Part shown: positions 26,936-35,825 of the stretch, piece by piece
Layout: each line of letters starts with the position of its first letter
Numbering within the stretch: the first letter of the stretch is position 1
From: Emticicia sp. C21
Lineage (GTDB): Bacteria; Bacteroidota; Bacteroidia; Cytophagales; Spirosomataceae
DNA length: 64,000 nucleotides
Assembly (NCBI RefSeq): GCF_003418935.1
Contig: NZ_QVMT01000010.1
Location: 124,001-188,000 of the forward strand
Direction: 5' to 3'
The notes under the pieces: generated by a model
Databases searched by the model: none
The model's input: only the letters and a program-made list of their open reading frames with translations
What the model was told of the DNA's origin: nothing
Translations under genes and position numbers: made by a program

Positions 26936-28060
26936 GTGCATTTATATCTTCATATACCTTTTTGTCGGAGAGCCTGTCATTACTGTGATTTTCATTTCAG
27001 CACCAATCTGACTATGAAGAGCACTGTTGTAGAGGCAATTTGTAAAGAAATTGAACTACAAGCCGATTATCTGAACAATAAAGAGCTACAAACGATTTAT
27101 TTTGGTGGCGGTACTCCCTCCCTACTCAATATCAACGAGCTGTATGATATTTTTGAAACAATTAAAAAGTATTATACTTTTTCTGATGATATTGAAATCA
27201 CTTTAGAAGCAAACCCTGACGATATTACTAAAGAGCGGCTAGCGATTTTACAAAGATTTGGTTTTAATCGGTTAAGTATTGGTATTCAGTCATTTAATAA
27301 TGATCATCTTAAAAAACTGAACCGTATTCATGATGGTGCTCAGGCCGAAGGATGTGTTAAACTAGCACAGGATATGGGTTTTGATAATATCACTATCGAT
27401 CTGATTTATGCTATACCATACGAAAATCATCATATCTGGGAAAATGATTTAGCAAGAGCCTTGAAATTGAATGTGCCTCATATTTCTTCTTATTGCCTGA
27501 CTATTGAAGAAAAGACCGTTTTTGGTAAGTGGCTGCAACTCAATAAAATTCCACCGATTAATGAAGACTTTGCTTCAGAGCAATTCCGAATTTTAGTTGA
27601 TACCCTTGAATCAGCTAGATATGAGCAGTATGAAATATCAAATTTTTGTCGGGACGATAAATACTCCCGTCATAACTCTTCTTACTGGAAGCGGCATGAA
27701 TATTTAGGTGTTGGCCCATCTGCGCACTCTTACAATGGTGTATCACGCCAGTATAATGTAGCAAATAACGTAGCGTATCTGAAAGCTATACATTTGGGTC
27801 AGGTACCTGCAGATTACGAGTTATTGTCAAAAGAAGAAAAGCTGAATGATTATATTCTTACTGGGCTTCGCACAAAATGGGGTTGTAATCTGGTAGAAAT
27901 AGAGAAACTGGTAGGTAATGAATGGCGAATTGCGAATCATGCCATACTCACTAAATACTTTAATAGTAAGTTCTTGCAGCTTGACAATCAAACACTTACT
28001 CTCACCCGCCAAGGCAAGCTGTTTGCTGATAGAATTGCCAGTGATTTATTTTTAATCTGA
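26936..28060 (+). CDS. hemW: Radical SAM protein HemW (coproporphyrinogen oxidase-like)
   Basis: 374 aa, GTG start. The N-terminus MHLYLHIPFCRRACHYCDFH holds the CxxxCxxC iron-sulfur motif (Cys10, 14, 17). The family landmarks TIYFGGGTPS, FNRLSIGIQSF and IDLIYAIPYE follow, and a C-terminal HemN-like region is present (LNDYILTGLRTKWG). HemN proper has an extra N-terminal extension and a further cysteine; the short N-terminus here argues for HemW, a heme-binding chaperone that delivers heme, rather than a true oxidase. It is the last gene before a 926-bp gene-free stretch. Confidence 0.9.
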   Translation: MHLYLHIPFCRRACHYCDFHFSTNLTMKSTVVEAICKEIELQADYLNNKELQTIYFGGGTPSLLNINELYDIFETIKKYYTFSDDIEITLEANPDDITKERLAILQRFGFNRLSIGIQSFNNDHLKKLNRIHDGAQAEGCVKLAQDMGFDNITIDLIYAIPYENHHIWENDLARALKLNVPHISSYCLTIEEKTVFGKWLQLNKIPPINEDFASEQFRILVDTLESARYEQYEISNFCRDDKYSRHNSSYWKRHEYLGVGPSAHSYNGVSRQYNVANNVAYLKAIHLGQVPADYELLSKEEKLNDYILTGLRTKWGCNLVEIEKLVGNEWRIANHAILTKYFNSKFLQLDNQTLTLTRQGKLFADRIASDLFLI

Positions 28061-28464
28061 GGAATCGCTTTCTTTCATTTTAACAATTGCCCTATCAAAA
28101 TTTGATAAAGCCCCTTTTAAAGCAAAGTAAAAGCACTTGACAAAAAGCATTGATTGTATGCATAAAAATGGGAATAAATGTTTTTTGAACATATCTCCTA
28201 TAGTAGAAATTTATCCCTATAATGATATTTCTTGGATTGTATAGGCCCTTGGAGACGCCAGCATGTCTTCTCTACAAAAATGGATGCGATAAATTTTTAG
28301 AATGTTCATTCTATGTCGAATTAATTTCGAAGTCGCATTAAATACAATTTTTGATGACTGCCCAACCTAAACTAACTGATTATACTTAGATGCCCTTACA
28401 ACAGATTTCCCCTAATCTAGTTTATTGCAAGACAATAGCATAATCACTATAGAACCACCTATCC

Positions 28465-28860
28465 AACAGTACGATTATACTAAAAACATCTTCAAATACT
28501 TTGAAAAAACAAGTCTAAATCGGAAATTTAGGAGAGGACTAGTCTTGGTTAACTATTCACAAATGGCCGTCCGCTTACTTAACAACTATTGACATGGATA
28601 TAAAATCTTATAATCAGGTAGTTTCAGAGTGTATCAAAGTACCATCTACTAAAATGGGACCAAAAAAGGTTACCAATATGGGGGGAACCTTTTTGAATGA
28701 TAGTAGCGATGGTTTTAAAATATCAGCCACTAAAAAGGGATTGAAAAAGGTTACCAATATAGTGGGAACCTTTTTGACAGACAACAGTATTGGTTTTAGA
28801 ATATCAGCCGCAAAAAGGACTTGGAAAAGGTTACCAATATGGGGGGAACCTTTTTGAATT
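28465..28860 (+). repeat. Long dispersed repeat, left copy
   Basis: This stretch is related to the reverse complement of ~37600-38095. Shared landmarks in the same order are: CAAATACTT, GAAATTTAGG, GGCCGTC, TATTGACA, and a run of over 45 nearly identical bases from GATATAAAATCTTATAATCA (28601) to AAGTACCA. The tandem ~80-bp units follow. The two copies are diverged outside that run. Boundaries are approximate. Confidence 0.7.
28663..28855 (+). repeat. Tandem ~80-bp repeats with hairpins (3 units)
   Basis: Three units, first bases at 28663, 28744 and 28824 (periods 81 and 80). Each opens with an inverted repeat: AAAAAGGTT, a 14-nt loop beginning ACCAATAT and rich in G, then AACCTTTTT. The third unit has GAAAAGGTT. 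The hairpin resembles a bidirectional terminator. A variable part with GGTTTTA-AATATCAGCC completes the unit. An 80-bp period is not a multiple of three, so the array is not maintained as coding sequence. Confidence 0.8.
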
Positions 28861-28986
28861 ACGGTGGAGATGGTCTTCCATTACTTACTATTAAAGTGGA
28901 ATCGTGTTTAAAATTAAATTACCTACAAGTGTAGATAAAACTTTTCAAGAAAAAACTGTGTTCCCTTTACTAACACCTTTATTAAA

Positions 28987-30600
28987 ATGCATTACAACTT
29001 ATTACTTGTCATATCATTACTTTTTGTCATTTTCATGCTGGTTATGCTCGGCCAGAAGTTTAAAATCTCCTCTCCAATCTTTTTGGTAATGGCAGGGTTA
29101 TTTATCAGCTTTATGCCTAAAATTCCGCAGATTGAAATTGACCCTGAGTTGATTTTTCTTATATTTTTACCACCACTGCTGTACGAAGCGGCCTGGTATA
29201 CCTCATGGAATGATTTCTGGAAATGGAAGCGCCCTATAGGGCTGCTGGCTTTTGGGTTAGTGATATTTACATCAACTATAGTTGCCTATGCATCGCAAGC
29301 TATGATTCCTGGTTTCACCCTTGCCTTAGGCTTCTTATTAGGTGGGATTATTTCACCGCCTGATGCGGTTGCTGCGTCATCGGTTTTGAAAGGCATTAAA
29401 GTACCGAAAAGAGTTCTTACCATTTTAGAGGGCGAAAGCCTGATTAATGATGCGTCGAGTTTGATTGTCTTTCGATTTGCCTTAGCTGCACTTGTTACAG
29501 GCCAATTCTCTTTGCAGCAGGCTATTGGTACTTTTTTCTGGGTAGCTGGTATGGGTATTGTTGTAGGATTGATTATTGCGCATATTGCGTATGTGGTGCA
29601 TCGCTTCCTGCCTACTACACCTAGTATAGATGCGGCACTTACTTTGCTCACGCCTTATTTTATGTATATCATTGCTGAGCAGTTTCATTTTTCCGGCGTA
29701 ATGGCAGTAGTGAGTGGTGGGTTATTTTTGTCTTATCGTTCACATGAAATTTTAACACACGGCTCTACTCGCCTGCAAACGATTGGGGTTTGGGCAACGC
29801 TGGCGTTTGTACTAAATGGCCTGGTATTTATTCTGATTGGGCTTGAACTTCCTATGATTATTAAGGGTCTTGAAGGCTATTCTATTTTAGATGCGGTTAA
29901 ATACGCTGTCGTTATAAGTATTCTGACCATAGTTGTCAGGATATTATGGATATACCCTGCTACTTTTATACCAAGATTCTTATTTAAAAGTATCAGAGAG
30001 AATGAGCCAAATCCTGGCTTGAAAAACCCGTTTATTATAGGGTGGGCTGGTATGCGTGGCGTTATTTCATTGGCCTCAGCACTCTCTATTCCTCTTTTAC
30101 TGAATAGTGGTCAGCCGTTTCCTCATAGGAATCTGATATTGTTTATCACTTTTATTGTTATTCTGGTAACATTGGTCTTTCAGGGATTAACACTGCCGTT
30201 TATTGTGAAATGGTTAGGTATAAAAGAAATTGACCATGTTGCTCCGGAGGAAGAGCAAGAGGCAGGTATTAAATTAAGAATTAAAAAAGCAGCGCTTAAT
30301 CAATTGAACGAGAAATATTCGAGTGAGATAAAGAGTAATGAATTGTTGAGTTTTCTGAAGCATGAAATAGAGAGTGATATTTCTTTGACGCACCAACGAT
30401 TAAACTCTATGGAGTGCCAGGTCTGCCAGAAAAAAGAGATTGAGCAATATAATCAGGTGCTAAAGGAGCTTTATAGTACCCAGCGAAAAGAATTATATTC
30501 TATTCGCAAGGAATATGCCTTTAGCGATGAAGAAATTCGCAAGCAAGAAATGCAGTTAGACTTTGATGAGGCCAAAATAACCTGGAATGGTCATTCGTAA
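28987..30600 (+). CDS. Na+/H+ antiporter (CPA1 family)
   Basis: 537-aa inner-membrane antiporter with about 12 hydrophobic helices in the first ~415 residues. The CPA1 motifs are visible: FLPPLLYEAAW, the ion-binding SPPDAVAASSVL, EGESLINDASSLIVFR, and the conserved WAGMRGVISLASALSIP near residue 355. The ~120-residue C-terminal tail is cytoplasmic and charged, with a predicted coiled coil and a CQVCQ pair. It exchanges Na+ (or K+) for protons for pH and salt balance. It is followed after 36 nt by the hydrolase/SGNH gene. Confidence 0.93.
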   Translation: MHYNLLLVISLLFVIFMLVMLGQKFKISSPIFLVMAGLFISFMPKIPQIEIDPELIFLIFLPPLLYEAAWYTSWNDFWKWKRPIGLLAFGLVIFTSTIVAYASQAMIPGFTLALGFLLGGIISPPDAVAASSVLKGIKVPKRVLTILEGESLINDASSLIVFRFALAALVTGQFSLQQAIGTFFWVAGMGIVVGLIIAHIAYVVHRFLPTTPSIDAALTLLTPYFMYIIAEQFHFSGVMAVVSGGLFLSYRSHEILTHGSTRLQTIGVWATLAFVLNGLVFILIGLELPMIIKGLEGYSILDAVKYAVVISILTIVVRILWIYPATFIPRFLFKSIRENEPNPGLKNPFIIGWAGMRGVISLASALSIPLLLNSGQPFPHRNLILFITFIVILVTLVFQGLTLPFIVKWLGIKEIDHVAPEEEQEAGIKLRIKKAALNQLNEKYSSEIKSNELLSFLKHEIESDISLTHQRLNSMECQVCQKKEIEQYNQVLKELYSTQRKELYSIRKEYAFSDEEIRKQEMQLDFDEAKITWNGHS

Positions 30601-30636
30601 ATTGATTTCTTATTTAAAGCTTATTCTAAATCCCTT

Positions 30637-32619
30637 ATGGCAATCCGCTATCAAATCAATCGAATTTTAGCATTTGTTTTAATAAGTCAATTAAGTTTCC
30701 CGCTTTTAGGGCAAAGTGTTATTCCTCAAAAAACAGAAAACTGGCATGGATTTCAGAAAGTGAGTTTTCTGTTAGACGGCACACCGGCACATTATGTAAA
30801 GCCCAATAAGCCAATGCCGGGTAATCCATGGATATGGCGTGCCTATTTTCCGGATTGGCATGTAGAAATGGATAGCATTCTATTAGTGAGAGGTTTTCAT
30901 GTGGCATATATCAATACTGACAATCGTTATGGAGATCCACAGGCCATGCTGAAATGGGATGATTTTTATAATTATCTTACCAAAAATCTGTCTTTTGCCC
31001 CGAAGGTAGCTTTAGAAGGTATAAGCCGTGGAGGATTATATGTATATACCTGGGCGAAACGTAATCCTGAGAAAGTAAGTTGTATTTATACTGAAACACC
31101 CGTTTATGATTTCAAAAGCTGGCCAGGGGGAAGAGGGAAGAGTAAACGACAAGAGAAAGAGTGGAATCAATTATTAGAAGTATATGGATTTACGGAAGAG
31201 CAAGCTTTAGCTTATGACGACAACCCGATTGATCATTTAGAGGGTTTAGCGGCCTATAAAGTTCCTACGCTACATATTATAGGATTAAAAGATAAATTGG
31301 CGCCACCGGATGAAAATACTTTTCTATTGGTTGACAGATACCAGAAATTAGGCGGGCCTGCTTATGTATATAGCATGAGTCAGGGCACTCAAACGTTAGA
31401 AGGACATCATTTCCCGATTGAACACCCAGAATGGTGGGCCGATTTTGTTACTCAGCATTCTACGCCTGTTACCCAACCATTGCCTAAGGCTGACTATGTT
31501 CAGTTACGGGCGGGACTTCCAAATTTTTTCCAAGCTATTCAACAAAAAAAAGAAGTAATTGTAGCTTATTTAGGAGGGTCTATCACTCATAATACAGGCT
31601 GGAGAGATAAAGTAAGTAAATATCTGACAGAGCGATTTCCTAAAAATACTTTCACATTTATTACCGCCGGAATACCATCATTGGGTAGTTTACCTCATGC
31701 TTTTCGTTTTGAACAAGATGTATTGAGTAAAGGCAAACCAGATTTACTATTTTTAGAAGCTGCTGTCAACGACCATACTAATGAAACTGATAGCCTGACA
31801 CAGGTAAGGTCATTAGAAGGAATTGTTCGTCATGCCAGAAAAAATAATCCGGCAATGGATATTATTCTAATGGCCTTTGCTGATCCGGATAAAACAACAG
31901 ACTATCAGAAAGGAATTATTCCATTGGAAATTAAAAATCATGAAGCGGTAGCCAGTCATTATCAGTTACCCTCTATTAATCTGGCTGAAGAAGTTGCTGA
32001 CCGACTTGCAGCCAAAGAATTTAGCTGGGAATATGACTTTAAAGACCTACACCCCTCACCTTTCGGGCAGGAAATCTATTATCAAAGTATCAAATACTTA
32101 TTAAATAGGTCTTTTAAAAACTTTACAAACAGTAATTCAGTTTCTTTGATTAATAGTGAATTACCGAAAGCTTTGGTGGCGAAGAATTTTGAAGGGGGTA
32201 AATACGTAAATATTAATGAGGCTAAAATAGAGAAAGGTTGGCAATTAGTCGAAAAGTGGCAACCGACTGATGGTGTGGGTACAAGAGAGGGTTTTGTCAA
32301 CTGCCCAATTCTGGAAGCTACTTCACCTGATGCGACTTTATCCTTGTCATTTACAGGAAATGCGGTTGGTATTGGGTTAGTTTCCGGACCAGACGCCGGA
32401 GAAATATTATATAGTATTGATAATGGCCCTTATAAAAGTATGGATTTATATACGCAATGGAGTCATTTTTTGCATTTGCCCTGGTATAAATTATTTGCTG
32501 CTAATCTGACAGATAAAAAACATACGCTTCATTTGAAAGTTAGTGAGAACAAAAATGCCAAAAGCAAAGGTACTGCATGCAGGATAGTTTATTTTTTGGT
32601 TAATTCTACCGGAAAATAA
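30637..32619 (+). CDS. Two-domain esterase: alpha/beta hydrolase plus SGNH hydrolase
   Basis: 660 aa with a signal peptide (residues ~1-26, ending LLGQ). The first half (about 40-285) is an alpha/beta hydrolase with nucleophile elbow GISRGGLY. The second half (about 300-500) is an SGNH/GDSL-type hydrolase: block I IVAYLGGSITHNTGW, block III-like LLFLEAAVNDHTNE, and a catalytic Asp/His pair in FKDLHPSPFGQ. A C-terminal beta-sandwich-like region (500-660) may be a carbohydrate-binding module. Such secreted esterases usually remove acetyl or similar groups from polysaccharides. The combination in one chain is notable. Confidence 0.82.
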   Translation: MAIRYQINRILAFVLISQLSFPLLGQSVIPQKTENWHGFQKVSFLLDGTPAHYVKPNKPMPGNPWIWRAYFPDWHVEMDSILLVRGFHVAYINTDNRYGDPQAMLKWDDFYNYLTKNLSFAPKVALEGISRGGLYVYTWAKRNPEKVSCIYTETPVYDFKSWPGGRGKSKRQEKEWNQLLEVYGFTEEQALAYDDNPIDHLEGLAAYKVPTLHIIGLKDKLAPPDENTFLLVDRYQKLGGPAYVYSMSQGTQTLEGHHFPIEHPEWWADFVTQHSTPVTQPLPKADYVQLRAGLPNFFQAIQQKKEVIVAYLGGSITHNTGWRDKVSKYLTERFPKNTFTFITAGIPSLGSLPHAFRFEQDVLSKGKPDLLFLEAAVNDHTNETDSLTQVRSLEGIVRHARKNNPAMDIILMAFADPDKTTDYQKGIIPLEIKNHEAVASHYQLPSINLAEEVADRLAAKEFSWEYDFKDLHPSPFGQEIYYQSIKYLLNRSFKNFTNSNSVSLINSELPKALVAKNFEGGKYVNINEAKIEKGWQLVEKWQPTDGVGTREGFVNCPILEATSPDATLSLSFTGNAVGIGLVSGPDAGEILYSIDNGPYKSMDLYTQWSHFLHLPWYKLFAANLTDKKHTLHLKVSENKNAKSKGTACRIVYFLVNSTGK

Positions 32620-32673
32620 TATTTTTTACAACTAAATGCCTATTATTGCAGTTAATAGATTAAAAACCAAAGA

Positions 32674-32892
32674 ATGAAAGATTTCAATCTCAAATCTTAT
32701 CACATCAGAGCAATGAATGCTTCGTCAGAGGCTGAAAAAACTGCTATTAATCAGGAATTAAAAGACCTTTATGAATCATTGCCTGCAGAAGATAAAAAAG
32801 ATTTTAACGAACAGTTGCAGAGTTTCTTAATCAAAGAAATGGCAACCATTAATTCTTTCTATCAATCAACCAAAGAAGAAAACCTCAACTGA
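32674..32892 (+). CDS. Small conserved-looking protein, unknown function
   Basis: 72 aa, acidic/helical, no signal peptide or cysteines: KDFNLKSYHIRAMNASSEAE, then a predicted helix pair ending in FYQSTKEENLN. I do not recognise a family. The frame has normal codon use, begins with ATG 55 nt after the esterase gene and lies in the same orientation as its neighbours, so it is probably real and possibly co-transcribed. Confidence 0.55.
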   Translation: MKDFNLKSYHIRAMNASSEAEKTAINQELKDLYESLPAEDKKDFNEQLQSFLIKEMATINSFYQSTKEENLN

Positions 32893-32966
32893 TCCACCTT
32901 TACATCCGAGCCTTTACTATCCTGGAATAGCTTAATACGTATTAACCATATTTAATTAAAATCCCA

Positions 32967-33752
32967 GTGAAAATCACTTCCATCACAGTCTTTTGTGTTT
33001 GCTTATCATTTTTTTGTTTCTCGCAAGAGTATAATAAACCAAGTGTAATAAAAGTCAATCTTTCATCATTAGCTTTAGGAGCTTATTCTTTACAATACGA
33101 AAAAGTATTGGGTAACCGAACAAGTTTTGCGCTAGGCGTTGTATATCGACCTGTAAAACAAGTTCCTTTTGCTAAAACAGTAGAAAGATTTGTAGATGCC
33201 GCTGACAGTAGAATTGACTATATAAGCCTTGCCAATGTAAAAAAATCTGAGGCAACTGTAGGTACTTTTGGAATAACTCCTGAGTTTCGCTATTATTTTG
33301 GCAAAAATAAATCAGCTCCAAACGGGGCTTATCTGGCTGTTTTCGGGAGATATAACAGTTATTTTGGGAAAGCCCCTGTATTTGTGGATGTGCTTTACAA
33401 GGATACATTTGCAAGAATTGAGTTACCTGTAGATACACAAATTAAAACCATCTCAGGTGGCTTGATGCTAGGCTATCAGTTCAAACTTGGTAACCGTTTT
33501 ACTTTCGATTGGTTTATTATCGGTGGGCATTATGGAAAAGTAACTGTACATGGAGAATCTAACCAAAACTTTGAAGGATATGACGAACAATTTCTAAAAG
33601 ATATAAAGGCCAGAATTATTGATACTTTTAAAATCAACGAGCAATATCTGTCGGTGGAAGTTGATAAACAGGGAGTAAGAGTAGATAATGCCCGTAATCT
33701 GACATTCTTCAATTTACGTGGGCTAGGATTTAATCTGGGATACAAATTCTAA
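32967..33752 (+). CDS. Outer-membrane beta-barrel protein (DUF3575-like)
   Basis: 261 aa, GTG start. The signal peptide is MKITSITVFCVCLSFFCFS. The mature protein has alternating beta-strands typical of an 8-12-strand barrel: VIKVNLSSLALGAYSLQYEK, TPEFRYYFG, YLAVFGRYNSYF, GGLMLGYQFKLG, FDWFIIGGHYG, ending NLRGLGFNLGYKF with a terminal Phe as expected for outer-membrane insertion. Role unknown; similar proteins are annotated DUF3575. It ends with a strong terminator. Confidence 0.78.
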   Translation: MKITSITVFCVCLSFFCFSQEYNKPSVIKVNLSSLALGAYSLQYEKVLGNRTSFALGVVYRPVKQVPFAKTVERFVDAADSRIDYISLANVKKSEATVGTFGITPEFRYYFGKNKSAPNGAYLAVFGRYNSYFGKAPVFVDVLYKDTFARIELPVDTQIKTISGGLMLGYQFKLGNRFTFDWFIIGGHYGKVTVHGESNQNFEGYDEQFLKDIKARIIDTFKINEQYLSVEVDKQGVRVDNARNLTFFNLRGLGFNLGYKF

Positions 33753-33760
33753 AAAGAGCA

Positions 33761-33790
33761 AGAGCCTTGAATGTTTCAAGGCTCTTTTCT
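33761..33790. terminator. Terminator, bidirectional
   Basis: Stem AGAGCCTTGAA / TTTCAAGGCTCT (from 33761 and to 33785) around a short loop, with T-run to the right and A-run to the left. It separates the convergent barrel-protein and STN-protein genes. Confidence 0.8.
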
Positions 33791-33799
33791 ATATACTAT

Positions 33800-35734
33800 T
33801 TATAGATTACAAATCCTGATTCCTGCTTGATAACCTACCCATGAAGATAGGTTAGCTCTCTCACCAAAATAACTTCCCTCTCTTTCGAAAAACTTAAATT
33901 TACTAAACTGCCCCAAATTGATTTCTGAGTCGTCTGTAGCATGGAAACTGATTGTAGGGGCCACAAATAGGGCTATGCGAGAAGAAAGATGTACTTCCAA
34001 GCCCAGACTACCCCGGATTAACTGATTTAATTCCCAATTATATACATCATTTTGTAGGTGTGAACTGATTACATCAAAATTAAGCCAGAAAGTTCTGTTT
34101 AATCTCCAGGCTGTGCCTAGGCCATAACCAAAGCTGAATAAAGGCTTATCGATTTCATTGAAACTATAACCCGCTGTAAAAATATTATAGAACCTTTTGA
34201 CTCCAGTCTTAAAGGTAATATTAGCCAGGATTACTTCATCATTACTTAGTTCTAAACGACGATACCCTCCTCTTTTTACAAAACTAGCTAAACCTATTGG
34301 TATGGAATTAGACTCTTCTGCAAAGTTGAGTATGCCTACTTGTAGCCCATCATTAACCCTATTGGCAATATTTATAACGCCCATCTGAATACCTTTGAAA
34401 GTTTCCCCGGAATAATTTAAAAATCCGGATGCCTGAACACCATCAAAGTTTCCACCCACCAGGTTTGCAAAACCTGCCGCTTGCACACCGCTTGCATTCC
34501 CAAGTACAAGATTGGCAAATCCTGCACCTTGAACAGTGTTTTTGGTGCTGTGCAGCACGACATTAGCAAATCCAGCACCTTGTACACCACTAAAGTTTCT
34601 GAAAACCAAGTTGCCAAAACCAGCCCCCTGAACACCATAGGCACTCTGACCCACTATATTAACAAAGCCACTCGCTTGTATTCCTTTTACGCTCTCTCCT
34701 ACTAAATTGGCAAACCCTGCTACTTGCCCTCCTGATACTTTGCCTCTGACTAAGTTCAAAAATCCACCTACCTCTAATTTTCTTACGCCTAAGGAATATC
34801 CGGCAATTACATTGACTGAATAATCATTAATTACATTTCCGCTTAAGTGATGATTAGTACCTATAAATGGCAAGAGAGATATTTGTGCAGGTCGATAAAT
34901 CGTGTCTTTGACATTATCTAAGTGAATATTCTGCTTGGTAGTAATTAGCCAGTCTGTTATCTGCCTATGGGTTTCAAGCAGCATATCTTTTGTTTCATTC
35001 AGATAGTCTCTGTAATCGAATTTACTGGCTACAGGGGATACTGAGTCCTTTATGGATAATATTATCGGTGGTGTCTGGATTGGAACAATGGTGTCTATTT
35101 TTTTCAGAGGCAAGGTGTCAGCTTTAAAAGCTACTATAGGCTTTAGCTCTTTCGTTGGTACCTGAATTGGCTTGAAAGGTAATAGAGAAATATTAAGTGT
35201 CGTATTAACTCTGCCTTTCACGGCCAGCTCTTCCTGATGATAATTTTGCTTACGTACCTGAATATTCACATTAGACAGTGTAGTTGGGATTTTCAAGCGA
35301 TAATAACCGTATTGGTTCGTGACGGCAGAAGCAAGAGTTACAGGTTCGTACACACTGGCTTTTTCAATTTTCAAGCCCGTCTCTCCGTCTGAAACGTAGC
35401 CCATCACGAAAAAATCTTTCTTCGGTTCTTCTTCGTTCTTTTTCAGAATAATATAGTTGCCTTTATTCTTAAAAGTAGCAGTATTACCAAAAATCACGTT
35501 CAGTACTTCTCTTACAGGTTGGTTCTGAATCGAAACTGAAACCCTCTTATTGATATCAATTTCATTAGGGTTATACGAAAAACTGAAATTACCTATAGTA
35601 GATACGATTTTTAAGGCATTATCCAGTTTTTCATTATTGATTTTTACACTAATAATCCGTTCGAGTGGAGGGATATTCTGGGCGAATGATTGGGAAAGAT
35701 GTAACAAGAAAATAAATGTTAATAGCTTTTTCAT
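33800..35734 (-). CDS. STN / carboxypeptidase-regulatory / LA_2272-repeat surface protein
   Basis: 644 aa from ATG 35734 (signal peptide MKKLLTFIFLLHLSQSFAQ). Domain order: STN domain (~25-100; ISVKINNEKLDNALKIVST, VSVSIQNQPVREVLNVIFG); a CarboxypepD_reg-like beta-sandwich (~115-190); a Pro/Thr/Ile-rich linker; then about ten GFANLVxxxxxGVQxAGF-type LA_2272 repeats (~310-480); and a C-terminal beta-rich region. The STN domain normally sits on TonB-dependent transducers that signal to FecR, but there is no plug or TonB-dependent barrel here. It lies just downstream of sigma and FecR genes on the same strand, so it may be the outer partner of that pathway. Confidence 0.8.
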   Translation of the reverse strand: MKKLLTFIFLLHLSQSFAQNIPPLERIISVKINNEKLDNALKIVSTIGNFSFSYNPNEIDINKRVSVSIQNQPVREVLNVIFGNTATFKNKGNYIILKKNEEEPKKDFFVMGYVSDGETGLKIEKASVYEPVTLASAVTNQYGYYRLKIPTTLSNVNIQVRKQNYHQEELAVKGRVNTTLNISLLPFKPIQVPTKELKPIVAFKADTLPLKKIDTIVPIQTPPIILSIKDSVSPVASKFDYRDYLNETKDMLLETHRQITDWLITTKQNIHLDNVKDTIYRPAQISLLPFIGTNHHLSGNVINDYSVNVIAGYSLGVRKLEVGGFLNLVRGKVSGGQVAGFANLVGESVKGIQASGFVNIVGQSAYGVQGAGFGNLVFRNFSGVQGAGFANVVLHSTKNTVQGAGFANLVLGNASGVQAAGFANLVGGNFDGVQASGFLNYSGETFKGIQMGVINIANRVNDGLQVGILNFAEESNSIPIGLASFVKRGGYRRLELSNDEVILANITFKTGVKRFYNIFTAGYSFNEIDKPLFSFGYGLGTAWRLNRTFWLNFDVISSHLQNDVYNWELNQLIRGSLGLEVHLSSRIALFVAPTISFHATDDSEINLGQFSKFKFFEREGSYFGERANLSSWVGYQAGIRICNL

Positions 35735-35825
35735 ATAATGAACTTTTTTGAAGCTATGACACCCCATCAATCTTTTTCCCCTAAGTAAGTTTTATTTTTT
35801 CTTGAAGTTTTAACAACAGCTTGGA

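Larger units (their letters stand above)
28061..28986. other. Gene-free stretch holding a repeat element
   Basis: 926 bp without a convincing gene. The first ~400 bp (28061-28465) show no repeat or RNA I can identify. From ~28465 the sequence matches, in inverted orientation, the stretch near 37600-38095 and includes three tandem ~80-bp units (28663-28855). The antiporter promoter should lie in the last ~120 bp. A frame at 28594-28857 is not accepted as a gene because the third repeat copy is read in a different frame. Confidence 0.6.

Noticed and set aside
26936-28060. True oxygen-independent coproporphyrinogen oxidase HemN
   Set aside because: The N-terminus begins directly at the radical SAM motif and lacks the HemN extension, so HemW is the better call.
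28663-28855. CRISPR array
   Set aside because: The repeats are ~80 bp, adjoining and without unique spacers; no cas genes in the window.
28594-28857. An 87-codon frame over the left tandem array
   Set aside because: The repeat period of 80 shifts the reading frame in the third unit, and the shared sequence is equally well kept in non-coding flank; likely not a gene. The same holds for frames at 37637-37822 and 37808-38044.
34417-34705. Frames of ~75 codons within the STN-protein gene
   Set aside because: They are shadows of the LA_2272 repeats on other frames.
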